A stretch of 62,255 bases of DNA from an uncultured Paracoccaceae bacterium (GTDB lineage: Bacteria > Pseudomonadota > Alphaproteobacteria > Rhodobacterales > Rhodobacteraceae). The stretch spans positions 1-62,255 of the forward strand of contig CANMWG010000006.1 of NCBI GenBank assembly GCA_947501555.1, read 5' to 3'. A model generated the notes under the pieces. The model made no database searches, was not told the origin of the DNA, and worked only from the letters and a program-made list of their open reading frames with translations. Positions 28,251 to 37,291 of the stretch are shown here, piece after piece. Numbering within the stretch: position 1 is the stretch's first letter; each line of letters starts with the position of its first letter. Made by a program: the position numbers and the translations under genes.

Positions 28251-29645
28251 TTAGTCCAGGCGTCTGGCCCACAAGTCATACTCCCCTGCCTCCTCAACCT
28301 CCACCTTCACAACATCCCCTACGGCCAACCCCTCAGCCCCTTCATCAATAAACAAATTCCCATCGATCTCGGGCGCATCCGCCCAGGTTCGGCACGTCGC
28401 GATGCCGTCTTCGTCGACGTCGTCTACGATGACCTCTAGCGTCTTGCCGACTTTGGCTTCCAGCTTTGCCTCGGAGATGGCTTGCGCTTTGGCCATGAAA
28501 CGGTCCCACCGCTCTTGTTTCACCTCTGCTGCCACATGGTCGGGCAGGGCTTTGCTGCGTGCGCCGTCCACGTTTTCGTATTGGAAGCAGCCGACCCGAT
28601 CCAGTTGCGCCTCGTCCAGCCAGTCGAGCAGGTGTTGGAATTCGGCCTCGGTCTCGCCCGGGTAGCCGACGATGAAGGTCGACCGCAGGGTAATGTCGGG
28701 GCAGGTGGCCCGCCAGGCTGCGATCTCGTCGAGCGTTTTCGCCCCTGCCGCTGGCCGCGCCATCCGCCGCAGCACGTCGGGGTGGCTGTGTTGGAAGGGG
28801 ATGTCGAGGTAGGGAAGCACTCCGTTTGCCGGGTCCGCCATCACCGGGATCAGATCGCGCACATGGGGGTAGGGGTAGACGTAGTGCAGCCGCACCCACG
28901 CGCCCAAGGTGCCCAGTTCGCGGGTGAGGTCGAGGATATGGCTGCGGACCTCGCCGTCTTTCCAGGGATTCACGTCGTATTTCCGGTCGAGCCCATAGGC
29001 GGATGTATCCTGGCTGATGACCAGCAGTTCTTTCACGCCCGCCTGTACCAGTTTTTCCGCCTCGCGCAGCACCGCGTGTGCTGGCCGTGACGCCAGTTTG
29101 CCGCGCATATCGGGGATGATGCAGAACTTGCACTTGTGGTTACAGCCCTCCGAGATTTTCAGATAGCTGTAATGCCGCGGTGTTAGCGTGACCCCGGTGC
29201 CGGGCAGCAGGTCGATGAACGGATCCGGGCTGGGGGGCACGGTGCTGTGCACGGCGTCGAGCACCTGTTCGTATTGGTGTGGCCCTGTCACGGCCAGAAT
29301 TTGCGGGTGGTGTTCGCGGATGTAGTCAGGTTCGGCCCCTAGGCAGCCTGTCACGATGACCTTGCCGTTTTCCTGCAGTGCTTCGCCGATGGCGTCGAGG
29401 CTTTCCGCTTTGGCGCTGTCGAGGAACCCGCAGGTGTTCACGATTACCGCCTCGGCCCCGCTGTAGTCGGGCGAGATTGCGTAGCCTTCAGCCCGCAGCC
29501 GCGTCAGGATCCGTTCGCTGTCTACCAAGGCTTTGGGGCACCCCAAGCTGACCATGCCGATGGTCGGCTGGCCGGGGCGGGGGCTTTCGGTGATCTTGGC
29601 CGTTGGGGCCAGGTCGGGGCGGAGGCTTGGTGGGTTCTGGGTCAT
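28251..29645 (-). CDS. rimO: ribosomal protein S12 methylthiotransferase
   Basis: A 464-residue radical-SAM enzyme that adds a methylthio group to Asp89 of S12. The N-terminal MTTase domain has Cys in [23 protein letters not shown] and [12 protein letters not shown], binding one [4Fe-4S] cluster. The radical-SAM motif is [17 protein letters not shown] (CxxxCxxC, about residue 170). A TRAM domain forms the C-terminal 70 residues. KALVDSE distinguishes RimO from MiaB. Length fits the family. Single gene; about 170 bp downstream hold no supported gene. Confidence 0.95.
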   Translation of the reverse strand: MTQNPPSLRPDLAPTAKITESPRPGQPTIGMVSLGCPKALVDSERILTRLRAEGYAISPDYSGAEAVIVNTCGFLDSAKAESLDAIGEALQENGKVIVTGCLGAEPDYIREHHPQILAVTGPHQYEQVLDAVHSTVPPSPDPFIDLLPGTGVTLTPRHYSYLKISEGCNHKCKFCIIPDMRGKLASRPAHAVLREAEKLVQAGVKELLVISQDTSAYGLDRKYDVNPWKDGEVRSHILDLTRELGTLGAWVRLHYVYPYPHVRDLIPVMADPANGVLPYLDIPFQHSHPDVLRRMARPAAGAKTLDEIAAWRATCPDITLRSTFIVGYPGETEAEFQHLLDWLDEAQLDRVGCFQYENVDGARSKALPDHVAAEVKQERWDRFMAKAQAISEAKLEAKVGKTLEVIVDDVDEDGIATCRTWADAPEIDGNLFIDEGAEGLAVGDVVKVEVEEAGEYDLWARRLD

Positions 29646-29690
29646 GCAGCGGCTATAGGGCAGGCGGGCCGACCCGAAAAGGGGAATGCA

Positions 29691-30515
29691 TTAGTTTAGG
29701 TCGATGGTGAGCGTGTCGCGCCGCACAAAATGTGCAGTCCCATCGTTCAGGGCGATTGTGAAGCCGTCCTCATCTGCTGTCAGCACCGTCACCGGGGTCC
29801 CGCTGGCCCGGGTCTGCGTTGCGGTTTGCCGGTTGCTCACATCATAGAGCGTGATTGTCCCGCTGGGGTCCTTGAGCTGCGCCTGGACGGGGGCGGGTGT
29901 GTCGAAGAGCGCGGTAGCTGATATGACGACTGTTTCGTGGGTCATGGTCCCTGTTTGGTCAAAGGTTTTCCGCCGGTCGATGATCCCGTCGAAGGTTGAT
30001 TGTTCGATCTGCCGGTAAGGCCGCCCATTGTCCCCCATGGGCCAGTAGCTGATGAACCAATGCGGCCCGGACCGTGCGGAGGTCAGAAAGCCCGGCGCAT
30101 CCTCGCAGAAAGAGGGATCGGTGAAGAGCCCCGCATCGTGCCATGTTCCATCAGGTGCGGAAAGCAGCAGCGTATAGTCTGCGTTCACCATCCCCAGTCC
30201 GATCCCCACAAAGAGATCAAGGCGGTCGTCACCGTTGATGTCGATGGTGAGGACTTGTTCGGGGTCGCGGTCATGGGCCCAATAGTTTTCAAGCGCGAAC
30301 TGTTGCGTGGCTCCGCCCCCGTCGATCACGACGGTTGTGTTGTCTTCGTGGGTGGTGAAGCTGGCGGTGACCCCGTCTTGCAGTGTTACGTTTTGCTGCA
30401 GGGTGAGATCGATCCCGGTCGCGACCCGCTCGGTATCGCAGGACTGCGCCAGCGCCCCCGTCATGGTGCAGGCTGCAAGGGCCGACGCGGTGCTGAGGGT
30501 GCGGATATGGACCAT
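29691..30515 (-). CDS. secreted unknown protein with an FG-GAP-like calcium loop (XAC2610-like)
   Basis: A 274-residue protein with an N-terminal signal (STASALAACTMTGALAQ). The centre holds LTIDINGDDRLDLFVGIGLG, a DxNxDxxxD calcium-binding loop followed by a beta strand as in FG-GAP or XAC2610-like proteins. The rest looks beta-rich. Cys are few (CDTERVA, FCEDAPG) and may form one disulfide. Function unknown; periplasmic or surface location expected. The start ATG 30515 lies about 45 bases from the first copy of the 121-bp repeat. Confidence 0.6.
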   Translation of the reverse strand: MVHIRTLSTASALAACTMTGALAQSCDTERVATGIDLTLQQNVTLQDGVTASFTTHEDNTTVVIDGGGATQQFALENYWAHDRDPEQVLTIDINGDDRLDLFVGIGLGMVNADYTLLLSAPDGTWHDAGLFTDPSFCEDAPGFLTSARSGPHWFISYWPMGDNGRPYRQIEQSTFDGIIDRRKTFDQTGTMTHETVVISATALFDTPAPVQAQLKDPSGTITLYDVSNRQTATQTRASGTPVTVLTADEDGFTIALNDGTAHFVRRDTLTIDLN

Positions 30516-30560
30516 GCGGGCAGTTTATCGCGGCCGCGCTGTGCGGCAAGTGTTATCTGC

Positions 30561-30681
30561 GACCAAGCGCCCCAGGCAGTTGCGGGTTGTGCTGCGGGGG
30601 TGGTGCTGTAGCGTGGACCTCATGCAACGACGACTACATCAAGTGAGCGTGCTGTTTCCGCATTTGGTCGCGGGTGGCTTG
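30561..30681 (+). repeat. 121-bp direct repeat, copy A
   Basis: Copy A of a repeat whose second copy is at 31180-31300 (offset 619 bp). I count five mismatches, with an uninterrupted identical run of about 80 bp. It contains the start of the downstream SRPBCC gene: ATG at 30622 codes MQRRLHQVSVLFPHLVAGGL and then a TGA, so this is a truncated 5' copy of that gene. The sequence before it is GC-rich like the neighbours; the sequence after it is AT-rich. Confidence 0.9.
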
Positions 30682-30768
30682 TGAACGTCAGAAGTGACTT
30701 CGATCGCACATTGAGTTGTTAGAGTGGTGCGCATGAACGCGCGCTAGGCTTGCTAGGTGTCATTTCGA

Positions 30769-31044
30769 TTACACACCGAATTTACGGTTAAAAAACCCAC
30801 CAAAAATAAGAGTAATGAACATCCCTAAGCAGAAATCATCAAGCATACTACCCCAATGTCCAGCCTTTTGAGCGTATCCGCCAACAATTATTCCAAATAG
30901 GATAGCAGCAGACGCCCATACAACCCTTACCAAGTGTTTTCGTGTTGGCCACTTGGACGCCAAAAGAAATGCGCAAAACGCTAAAGCTGTGTAGGTCATG
31001 GCAACCACAACTAGAGAAATGATTTGTAATGGCACCGCATTCAT
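30769..31044 (-). CDS. small membrane protein in the repeat-flanked cassette (91 residues)
   Basis: Three hydrophobic segments are visible: IISLVVVAMTYTALAFCAFL, VWASAAILFGIIVGGYA and FCLGMFITLIFGGFF. No family recognised. It is the only gene between the two 121-bp direct repeats and lies in AT-richer DNA than either side. ATG 31044 has a poor ribosome site. It could be a passenger gene brought in with the cassette. Function unknown. Confidence 0.55.
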   Translation of the reverse strand: MNAVPLQIISLVVVAMTYTALAFCAFLLASKWPTRKHLVRVVWASAAILFGIIVGGYAQKAGHWGSMLDDFCLGMFITLIFGGFFNRKFGV

Positions 31045-31179
31045 TCTCCAAGATGGCGTTTTTGCATGGAATGGATCTGCGCTGATGTCGCCGTATGCTG
31101 ATCATTTAAGAATGCTGTAAATGCCGCATAAGTTCAATGCAGGTCATCGTGATCATATCCCGAGCGAAAGGCATGGGGT

Positions 31180-31300
31180 GAGCAAACGCCCCAGGCAGTT
31201 GCGGGTTGTGCTGCGGGGGTGGTGCTGTAGCGTGGACCTCATGCAACGACGACTACATCAAGTGAGCCTGCTGTTTCCGCATTTGGTTGCGGGTGGCCTG
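31180..31300 (+). repeat. 121-bp direct repeat, copy B (contains the intact SRPBCC gene start)
   Basis: Second copy of the repeat at 30561-30681. It supplies the promoter-proximal DNA and the first 20 codons of the SRPBCC gene (ATG 31241). Mismatches against copy A include 31268 (C for G), 31288 (T for C) and 31298 (C for T). Confidence 0.9.
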
Positions 31301-32254
31301 GCCCTTTCTTATGCGTGGCAATTGTCGCAAACCGCCTGGCGCACCAGTGGGATGCAATTTGTGTCCCCGCTCATTGTGATCATTCTGATCCACACGTGTT
31401 GGGCCGCGGTTCGGCGTGATTTGCGCCCGGGCTTTGCGGTCATGCTCTTGCGGCGCGCCAGTGGGACGGCGGGTGTTTTGATCGGATTGCTGTTCTTTGG
31501 CAGTGTGTTTGCTCCTATGCCCGCGCAGGCCAATGAAATTGGTGAGATCGTTGGCACCCTTGCCATGGTGGTGATCTGTGGTTTGATGATCGCCGGCGTC
31601 ATCTGCGCTGCGGCTTTGGCGCTGTGGTTGCTGATTAAGGTCGTTTCTCTAGTGTTTGGACTGGGCGGCGACAAGGGTGATCCAAAGAGCCGCCTGTTTG
31701 ATTTTGGAAGTATGGTCGCCTGTTGTGCCGTTTTGGGGGTCGCGAGCCTTGAGGGGTTGCCCGGTGGTTTTGCCTTTGAAACGGCAGGTCAAGCCACGTC
31801 CAGCCATGATATTCCCGCCCCGCCCGCGCAGATCTGGGAGGTGATGCAGGTGGCCACCTCGCCGGATTTTCCTTTACCGGGCATCCTGACCGGATTTCCG
31901 CGGCCCATTGCCGTTACCACCGATGAGGGCGTCGTGTTGGGGGCTGATCGTGTCGTCCAGTTCGCGGGCCGAGAGGGGGCTGGTCAGCTGCATTTGCAGG
32001 TGACAGAACGCACTGAGAGTGCAGTGCAATTCACCGTGCTGTCAGACACGACCCCCTATGCGGGTTGGATCGGATATAAGCGCCTGACCTATGAGATTGT
32101 GCCCCAAGGCACAGGGTCGCGGTTGTCTGTGACGTTGGAATTTGAGCGCAAACTGGCCCCCGCGTGGTTCTTTGCCCCGGTCATGCGCGGGGCTGCCTAT
32201 CTGGCCGTAGATGTCTTGGCCCGGGATGTGCAGGCCCGGACGCCCGGTGGCTGA
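31241..32254 (+). CDS. membrane protein with C-terminal SRPBCC-like domain
   Basis: A 337-residue protein. The first 180 residues hold four or five membrane segments (LVSPLIVIILIHTCWAAV-like, LIGLLFFGSVFAPM, VVICGLMIAGVICAA, SMVACCAVLGVASL). The last 150 residues read as a START/polyketide-cyclase fold beginning SSHDIPAPPAQIWEVMQVAT and ending in a long helix (FFAPVMRGAAYLAVDVLARDVQ). Such domains hold hydrophobic ligands. ATG 31241 lies in repeat copy B; a frame from 31121 would run through the inserted DNA and is less likely. It overlaps the desaturase start by 8 bp, so a joint lipid-related role is plausible. Confidence 0.6.
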   Translation: MQRRLHQVSLLFPHLVAGGLALSYAWQLSQTAWRTSGMQFVSPLIVIILIHTCWAAVRRDLRPGFAVMLLRRASGTAGVLIGLLFFGSVFAPMPAQANEIGEIVGTLAMVVICGLMIAGVICAAALALWLLIKVVSLVFGLGGDKGDPKSRLFDFGSMVACCAVLGVASLEGLPGGFAFETAGQATSSHDIPAPPAQIWEVMQVATSPDFPLPGILTGFPRPIAVTTDEGVVLGADRVVQFAGREGAGQLHLQVTERTESAVQFTVLSDTTPYAGWIGYKRLTYEIVPQGTGSRLSVTLEFERKLAPAWFFAPVMRGAAYLAVDVLARDVQARTPGG

Positions 32255-33251
32255 TCTGATCCCCACAGAGCGGGTTTTTCCGCAACAGGACACTTCGGCC
32301 ACCGCAGGCCATATTCGGATTGTTTGGGGCAAGACGCTCTGGCTGGTGGGGCATGGTCTTGCCGGCGGGATCGGCCTGCACTTTTTTGCGGCATGGGATG
32401 CCCTGCTTGTTTTTGTTGTTCTGACCGCGCTGACCATCTGCGCGGGCCATTCGGTGGGTATGCACCGGTTGCTGATCCATCGCAGTTTCAAGACCTACCG
32501 GGGTATTGAATATCTATTGGTTTGGCTGGGCACATTGGTGGGGATGGCGGGGCCTTTTGGGATGATCCGGGCGCATGACATGCGGGACTGGCATCAACGG
32601 CAGGCCGTGTGTCCGCCGCATCCCGCCCATGGGGCGGGGTTTTGGCGTGATGCCTATTGGCAGCTGATGTGCGAGTTTCGACTGACCCATCCGCCCGCCT
32701 TTGTGATCGAACCAGAGGTAGCACAAGACCGCGTCTTTCGCCTGATCGAGCGGACATGGATGGCCCAACAATTGCCCTTGGCACTGGTGCTGTATGTCAT
32801 TGGCGGCTGGGCCTTTGTGCTGTGGGGCGTCAGCTTGCGGATCTTTGTGTCACTCACCGGGCATTGGGCCGTTGGGCATTTCGCCCATAGGCGAGGACAT
32901 ATGGGATGGCGGATCGCGGGATTGCCGGTGCAGGGCTATAACCTGCCCGGGCTGGGCTTGATTACGTTTGGGGAAAACTGGCACGGCAACCACCACGCCT
33001 TTCCGCATTCGGCGCGGTTGGGCGTAGAGGCCGGGCAGGCGGATCCGGGGTATCTGTTGATTGCAGGGATGGCCCGTTGCAGGTTGGCTTGGGACGTACA
33101 AACACCTGACAGTCAGCCTGAAAGGGAAGGTCTGGAGCGGGTGGGTGCGCCTTGTTCACGAGCGCACCCTTTGGTATCAGAATTGCAGCGTGAAGCCACC
33201 GTTGATCGTATAGCTGTTGTCAGTGATCCCGCTGGCAGTCAGATCAACTGA
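32247..33251 (+). CDS. fatty acid desaturase family protein
   Basis: A 334-residue membrane di-iron desaturase. The histidine boxes are visible: GHSVGMHR (about residue 76), RAHDMRDWHQ (about 111), and ENWHGNHHAFPHSA (about 247). Family enzymes introduce double bases into acyl chains of CoA, ACP or lipid substrates. The start is GTG 32247, overlapping the SRPBCC stop by 8 bp. The C-terminal tail after about residue 305 is not conserved-looking and runs 75 bp into the end of the convergent autotransporter gene, suggesting loss of an earlier stop. Confidence 0.85.
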   Translation: MADLIPTERVFPQQDTSATAGHIRIVWGKTLWLVGHGLAGGIGLHFFAAWDALLVFVVLTALTICAGHSVGMHRLLIHRSFKTYRGIEYLLVWLGTLVGMAGPFGMIRAHDMRDWHQRQAVCPPHPAHGAGFWRDAYWQLMCEFRLTHPPAFVIEPEVAQDRVFRLIERTWMAQQLPLALVLYVIGGWAFVLWGVSLRIFVSLTGHWAVGHFAHRRGHMGWRIAGLPVQGYNLPGLGLITFGENWHGNHHAFPHSARLGVEAGQADPGYLLIAGMARCRLAWDVQTPDSQPEREGLERVGAPCSRAHPLVSELQREATVDRIAVVSDPAGSQIN

Positions 33252-34463
33252 GAGCACCATGTCGCCGATCATCAGACCCTCGACGCCGAGGCCTGCAACG
33301 CCGCCCACACGCTCATGTTCGTAGCCTGCGGTAAGCAGTGCGGTGTCGCTATCGCCTTCAACGCTAAGGTAGTCTGCACCTGCCAGAAAATAGCCGGTCC
33401 CGCCGCCCAGATTGTCGAACTGGCGTGCGATTTTGCCGGTCAACTCTGCTTTGTAGAATGTCGATGCCTCTACGCTGCGCGACAGATCCTCACCGGTGGC
33501 CCAATCCTCAATTTCCTCATGCCCGGCCAAGAACAAGAGACGCGGGGCGACGGTTAGATCGTTGCCGATATCAAAGTCTTTGGTGGCCGAAAGCGACAGG
33601 GTTGCCCGCTCGCCGTCGGCGTTGATGTCACCCAAAAAGGCTGTCTCAAGGTTTTCGTAATGTGTCGCACCGTAGCTGAGCGTGCCGCCAAAATCCCACC
33701 CTGCCAGGGTGGCGCCGCCATAGAAAAAGATCGCCTCAGAGCCCGTGTCCACAGTTGCTGCGCCCAATGTCGCATCACCCTTGGTAAAGGCCAGACCGAC
33801 ACCTGCAACGAACCGATCTGTCCGGTAAAGATCCACACCTCCTTGCACATATAGCGATATGGTCTCAATCGGAGAGGTATCCCCGGTTTCGCTATAAAGC
33901 CCCCCAGCGGTCACCCAAGGTTTGAAACGCGCCAATGTATCGGACATGTCGCGCTGCACCGGGTTGGCGATGGATTGTGCGGCCAAATCACTTGTCCCGC
34001 CCGTGGCAAGCTGCCCGGCCACATTGGCGGCGAGTGCTGCGGCTTCGGTGAGGCCTGCTTCGGTGGCGACGTTGCGAATATCGGCGCTGAGGCCGGATTC
34101 AGGGGGTATGATGATGATGGTTTGTCCGTCAATGATCCCGCCTGCTTCATCCGCCAGATACGCCACGCCATCGTCAAAGGTTTCGTTTTGAATGCCGACT
34201 GTTGCGCTGCTGCCCTCTTCGGGGCCCGCGAGATTATGAGCTATGATCACTGTGCCATCGGTCAATAGTGCAACATTGTATTGGATCGTGATATCTGTTC
34301 CTGGTGAGCAACTGAAATGGCAGGCGTCAAATTGAGCGATGAAAGCGTCGACGCCGAAGGGGTTATCGCTGGCTGCGAAAAATGCGCCGTAGATGACAGC
34401 TTCGGTATCGTCCTGATGGGCATAGATGCGTGCACCATCGCCACTTGATGGTGGCGTCGGCAA
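33177..34463 (-). CDS. autotransporter-type outer-membrane beta-barrel protein, N-terminus unclear
   Basis: A 428-residue protein whose last 280 residues alternate polar and hydrophobic strands (SLYVQGGVDLYRTDRFVAGV and similar) and end in FTLQF, the C-terminal Phe recognised by the BAM machinery. This is an autotransporter barrel. Upstream is a short acidic passenger-like region with two nearby Cys. No signal peptide is present: the frame can begin at TTG 34463, and it stays open upstream to about 34560 without an ATG. It may be a truncated remnant of a larger autotransporter, or its true start is missed. The end overlaps the desaturase gene. Confidence 0.75.
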   Translation of the reverse strand: MPTPPSSGDGARIYAHQDDTEAVIYGAFFAASDNPFGVDAFIAQFDACHFSCSPGTDITIQYNVALLTDGTVIIAHNLAGPEEGSSATVGIQNETFDDGVAYLADEAGGIIDGQTIIIIPPESGLSADIRNVATEAGLTEAAALAANVAGQLATGGTSDLAAQSIANPVQRDMSDTLARFKPWVTAGGLYSETGDTSPIETISLYVQGGVDLYRTDRFVAGVGLAFTKGDATLGAATVDTGSEAIFFYGGATLAGWDFGGTLSYGATHYENLETAFLGDINADGERATLSLSATKDFDIGNDLTVAPRLLFLAGHEEIEDWATGEDLSRSVEASTFYKAELTGKIARQFDNLGGGTGYFLAGADYLSVEGDSDTALLTAGYEHERVGGVAGLGVEGLMIGDMVLSVDLTASGITDNSYTINGGFTLQF

Positions 34464-34693
34464 TATTGCATCGTTGCTTAGGTCTGGGCCCTCGTCAGTT
34501 GCACTGGTCGAGATATATCCGTTTGTCGCGGATGTGCAGCGCTTGTTAAGTATTGATTAAGGAGTTTGTAGTGCGAGAGATCGCCCCAGGGGCTAGCTTT
34601 AATTACAGCCTTCGGCTTTTCAGGTTCTTTCGACGCCCGGCTTGTCCGTTTTGTTTTTTGTTCTGAACAAAATCGGCGCGCTCTTGTTGCCTG

Positions 34694-35464
34694 TCACTTC
34701 GCCTGCATTTTCCGCACCATGCCCAGCACCGCCTTACGCGGCAGCCAAGGCACGATCCAGTTCAGCATAAACCGCAGTTTGACATCGTTAATTGCGCGCA
34801 ACTGCCCTTTCAACATGGCCTCATATCCGAACTGTGCCACACTTTCTGCAGTAGCCCCTTTTTGTTTGACCAGATCCGTGCCTTCCAGATCAGCGACTGT
34901 GGCAAACTCGGTCATCACATAACCCGGTTCAAGTGCAGTGACGGTGATCCCCTTGTCCCGCAGCTCTTCTGCCAGGGCTTGGGAAAAGCTGCTGACGTAG
35001 GCCTTGGTCGCGAAATATGTCGCCTGCAGCGGTCCGGGCATGTAGCTGGCCGTGGAACTGACGTTCAGGATCTTGCCGTTGCCACGCCCGGCCATGTCTT
35101 GCCCGATCATATGGCACAAGCTGACCAGTGATTTGATGTTGAGGTCGATCATTGCCAGATCCGCGGCGAGGTCGCGGTCGACGAAGTTGCCGTGCCCACC
35201 AAAGCCCGCGTTGTTGATCAGGATGTCGATTTTCTGTCCCTTCACCGCATCATAAAGCCGTGCGGCCCCATCAGCGGCCCCCAGATCGAGCGGGAGTGTT
35301 GTGACGTTTATCTTATGAGCGGCTTCTAGTTCGGACTTGAGCGTGTCCAAGGCGTCGCCCCGTCTGGCCGTGATAATCAGATCGCCACCCTTGCCCGCAT
35401 GGTATTTGGCAAAGGCACGCCCGATCCCGGCAGACGCACCGGTGATGAGGGCAATGTTAGGCAT
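34694..35464 (-). CDS. short-chain dehydrogenase/reductase
   Basis: A 256-residue classical-type SDR. ITGASAGIGRAFAKYHA is the NAD(P) glycine motif, INNAGFGGHG the NNAG motif, and VSSTASYMPGP with YFATKAYVSSFS holds catalytic Ser, Tyr and Lys (YxxxK). The C-terminal part MLNWIVPWLPRKAVLGMVRKM is hydrophobic, as in the DltE/YqjQ-like group. The substrate is unknown. GGAGGCTTCC precedes ATG 35464. It lies downstream of gcrA on the same strand, separated by a palindromic element. Confidence 0.9.
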   Translation of the reverse strand: MPNIALITGASAGIGRAFAKYHAGKGGDLIITARRGDALDTLKSELEAAHKINVTTLPLDLGAADGAARLYDAVKGQKIDILINNAGFGGHGNFVDRDLAADLAMIDLNIKSLVSLCHMIGQDMAGRGNGKILNVSSTASYMPGPLQATYFATKAYVSSFSQALAEELRDKGITVTALEPGYVMTEFATVADLEGTDLVKQKGATAESVAQFGYEAMLKGQLRAINDVKLRFMLNWIVPWLPRKAVLGMVRKMQAK

Positions 35465-35519
35465 GGAAGCCTCCGGTCAGTGAGGTTGAAGCCAAGGGCG
35501 CATCCTTGGTTTTGTCAGC

Positions 35520-35545
35520 GTAAGATGGGTTTAAACCCATCTTAC
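35520..35545. repeat. 26-bp perfect palindrome, member of the dispersed element family
   Basis: GTAAGATGGGTTT is followed directly by its reverse complement AAACCCATCTTAC. It lies between the gcrA stop and the SDR start. The core TGGGTT..AACCCA is shared with the elements at 27179, 45767 and 53443. Confidence 0.75.
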
Positions 35546-35596
35546 ATGATCTGACAGGCTGCCCGAAAAAACGGAAAACCTTGCGCAAAGTGACCG

Positions 35597-36196
35597 CTAC
35601 CGTCGCCGATCCCGTCGCGATGACATGGGCTGGAACGCGACGCCCACATGCGCCTCGCAGTAAGGTTTGCCTTGTTGCACAGCCAATCCGCAGAACCAGA
35701 AATCATCCGTGGCCGGGTCACCCACGGGCCATTTGCAAGTTTTCTCGGTCAGTTCCATCAAGCTGATCCGCTTGGCGGACTTCTCAATCTCGCTCACCTT
35801 GGCCAAGGCCTCGGGGCTGATCTCATTTGCGGAGGGCTGCGGCGGCAGCGGTTGTCCGGCTGGAATAATCGCCCGGCGCGCGGCCGATATTGGGATGCCA
35901 TTCTCATCCAGCTCGACCTCTTCCTTGATCGCAGGAACAGGGGCCGGCTTGGCTTTGGCTGCGGGCTTTGGTGCCGGTTTTGCAGCAGCTGTTGCCGCGG
36001 CCGGTTTTTCCTTGGCCGGTGCCTTGCTTGCCGCGTTTCCACCAGACCCTGCCCGGTTGGACAGCCCAAGCCGGTGCACTTTGCCGATTACAGCATTGCG
36101 GGTCACACCGCCCAATTCCTTGGCGATCTGGCTGGCCGACTGGCCTTCGCCCCACATCTTTTTGAGCGTCTCGACGCGCTCGTCTGTCCAGGACAT
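35597..36196 (-). CDS. gcrA: GcrA cell cycle regulator
   Basis: A 199-residue alphaproteobacterial regulator. The N-terminal helix-turn-helix MSWTDERVETLKKMWGEGQS, then SQIAKELGGVTRNAVIGKVH, is diagnostic for GcrA. An Ala/Pro/Lys-rich linker (about 50-95) is followed by the sigma-70-binding region (LMELTEKTCKWPVGDPA, then DFWFCGLAVQQGKPYCEAH). In Caulobacter, GcrA recruits sigma-70 holoenzyme to promoters methylated by CcrM at GANTC. AAAGGAATTCAT lies before ATG 36196. The 290-bp region upstream holds a 6-bp GC-rich hairpin (36223-36240) and no supported gene. Confidence 0.96.
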   Translation of the reverse strand: MSWTDERVETLKKMWGEGQSASQIAKELGGVTRNAVIGKVHRLGLSNRAGSGGNAASKAPAKEKPAAATAAAKPAPKPAAKAKPAPVPAIKEEVELDENGIPISAARRAIIPAGQPLPPQPSANEISPEALAKVSEIEKSAKRISLMELTEKTCKWPVGDPATDDFWFCGLAVQQGKPYCEAHVGVAFQPMSSRRDRRR

Positions 36197-36487
36197 ATGA
36201 ATTCCTTTGTGTCGTAGAACCGTGCGCGGACCGTCCCGCGCTTGTGTATCAAGGCCCCATACTAATCACTGCGGTCGCTGATGTGAAGGCGCATTGATCG
36301 CTTTTGCCGTGCAGAGTGTCCCTATCTTGCACATGAGCGGCTGCGATGGTCTGTCTTCCAGATCAGATGGCCCCCAAGCACCACCCAAAGACGGTGTCAG
36401 TAAATTTGTCATAAACGCGTCCGATGACGGCTGCTATCATCTTCCGAGTGCGCTAAGAGAGGTCGGAATACGAAGGAAGCAATCGTT

Positions 36488-37291
36488 ATGGCAACAAATG
36501 CAGCAATGGGTGTGCGCCGTTTTGGGCGTGTGAATTGGTTGGGCACCTGGACTTTGCTTCGCCGCGAGGTGCGCCGTTTCATGAATGTCTGGTCGCAGAC
36601 GATTTTGGCCCCTTTGATCAACGCGGGCTTGTTCCTGCTGATCTTTACCATCGCCATCGGCCCGCAGCGGGGCGATGTGATGGGCGTGCCTTTCATGACC
36701 TTTCTGGCCCCCGGGATCCTGACGATGACGGTCATCCAGAATGCATTTGCCAATACATCTTCAAGCCTCGCCTCGGCCAAGGTGCAGGGCAATATCGTGG
36801 ATACCTTGATGCCCCCGCTGTCTGCTGCCGAATTGGTTGCAGGCTACATTGGCGGGGCCGTCGCCCGCGGCGCCTTGGTGGCAACGGTTATAGCGTTAGG
36901 ATCGGTGCTTTTTCTGGGTGTTGGCCTGCAGAACCCTGTTTGGGTATTGGTATTTGTGCTGCTGGGCTCAATCCTGATGGGCGGGTTGGGGATGGTCGCA
37001 GGGATCTTTGCCAATAAGTTTGATCAATTGTCGGCGATTTCAAACTTTCTGATCACTCCGCTCGCCTTTCTGTCAGGCACGTTCTACTCTATCGATGCCT
37101 TGCCCCCGGTTATGCAGGCCATGAGCCATGCAAACCCGTTTTTCTACATCATTGATGGGGTGCGCTTTGGCATGATCGGCGTCAGTGACAGCAGCCCATG
37201 GATTGGCGTTTCGATCGTGGGCTTGGCTTGTATCGTTGTCGTGGGAATTTGTTGGCGCTGGATGAAGACCGGCTATCGCCTGAAGCCCTAA
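36488..37291 (+). CDS. ABC-2 type transporter permease (YadH-like)
   Basis: A 267-residue permease with six membrane segments. LLRREVRRFMNVWSQTILAP and FMTFLAPGILTMTVIQNAFA are typical of the YadH/ABC-2 group, and PLAFLSGTFYSIDALPP is the conserved loop before the last helices. Such permeases export lipids, polysaccharides or drugs with a partner ATPase. No ABC ATPase gene is adjacent on either side, so the partner is encoded elsewhere. AGGAAG lies about nine bases before ATG 36488. The stop overlaps the end of the convergent gene by 4 bp. Confidence 0.9.
   Translation: MATNAAMGVRRFGRVNWLGTWTLLRREVRRFMNVWSQTILAPLINAGLFLLIFTIAIGPQRGDVMGVPFMTFLAPGILTMTVIQNAFANTSSSLASAKVQGNIVDTLMPPLSAAELVAGYIGGAVARGALVATVIALGSVLFLGVGLQNPVWVLVFVLLGSILMGGLGMVAGIFANKFDQLSAISNFLITPLAFLSGTFYSIDALPPVMQAMSHANPFFYIIDGVRFGMIGVSDSSPWIGVSIVGLACIVVVGICWRWMKTGYRLKP

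Noticed and set aside
31121..31240. 40-codon N-terminal extension of the SRPBCC gene
   Set aside because: This part lies partly in the inserted cassette and differs from the region before copy A; ATG 31241 is shared by both copies.
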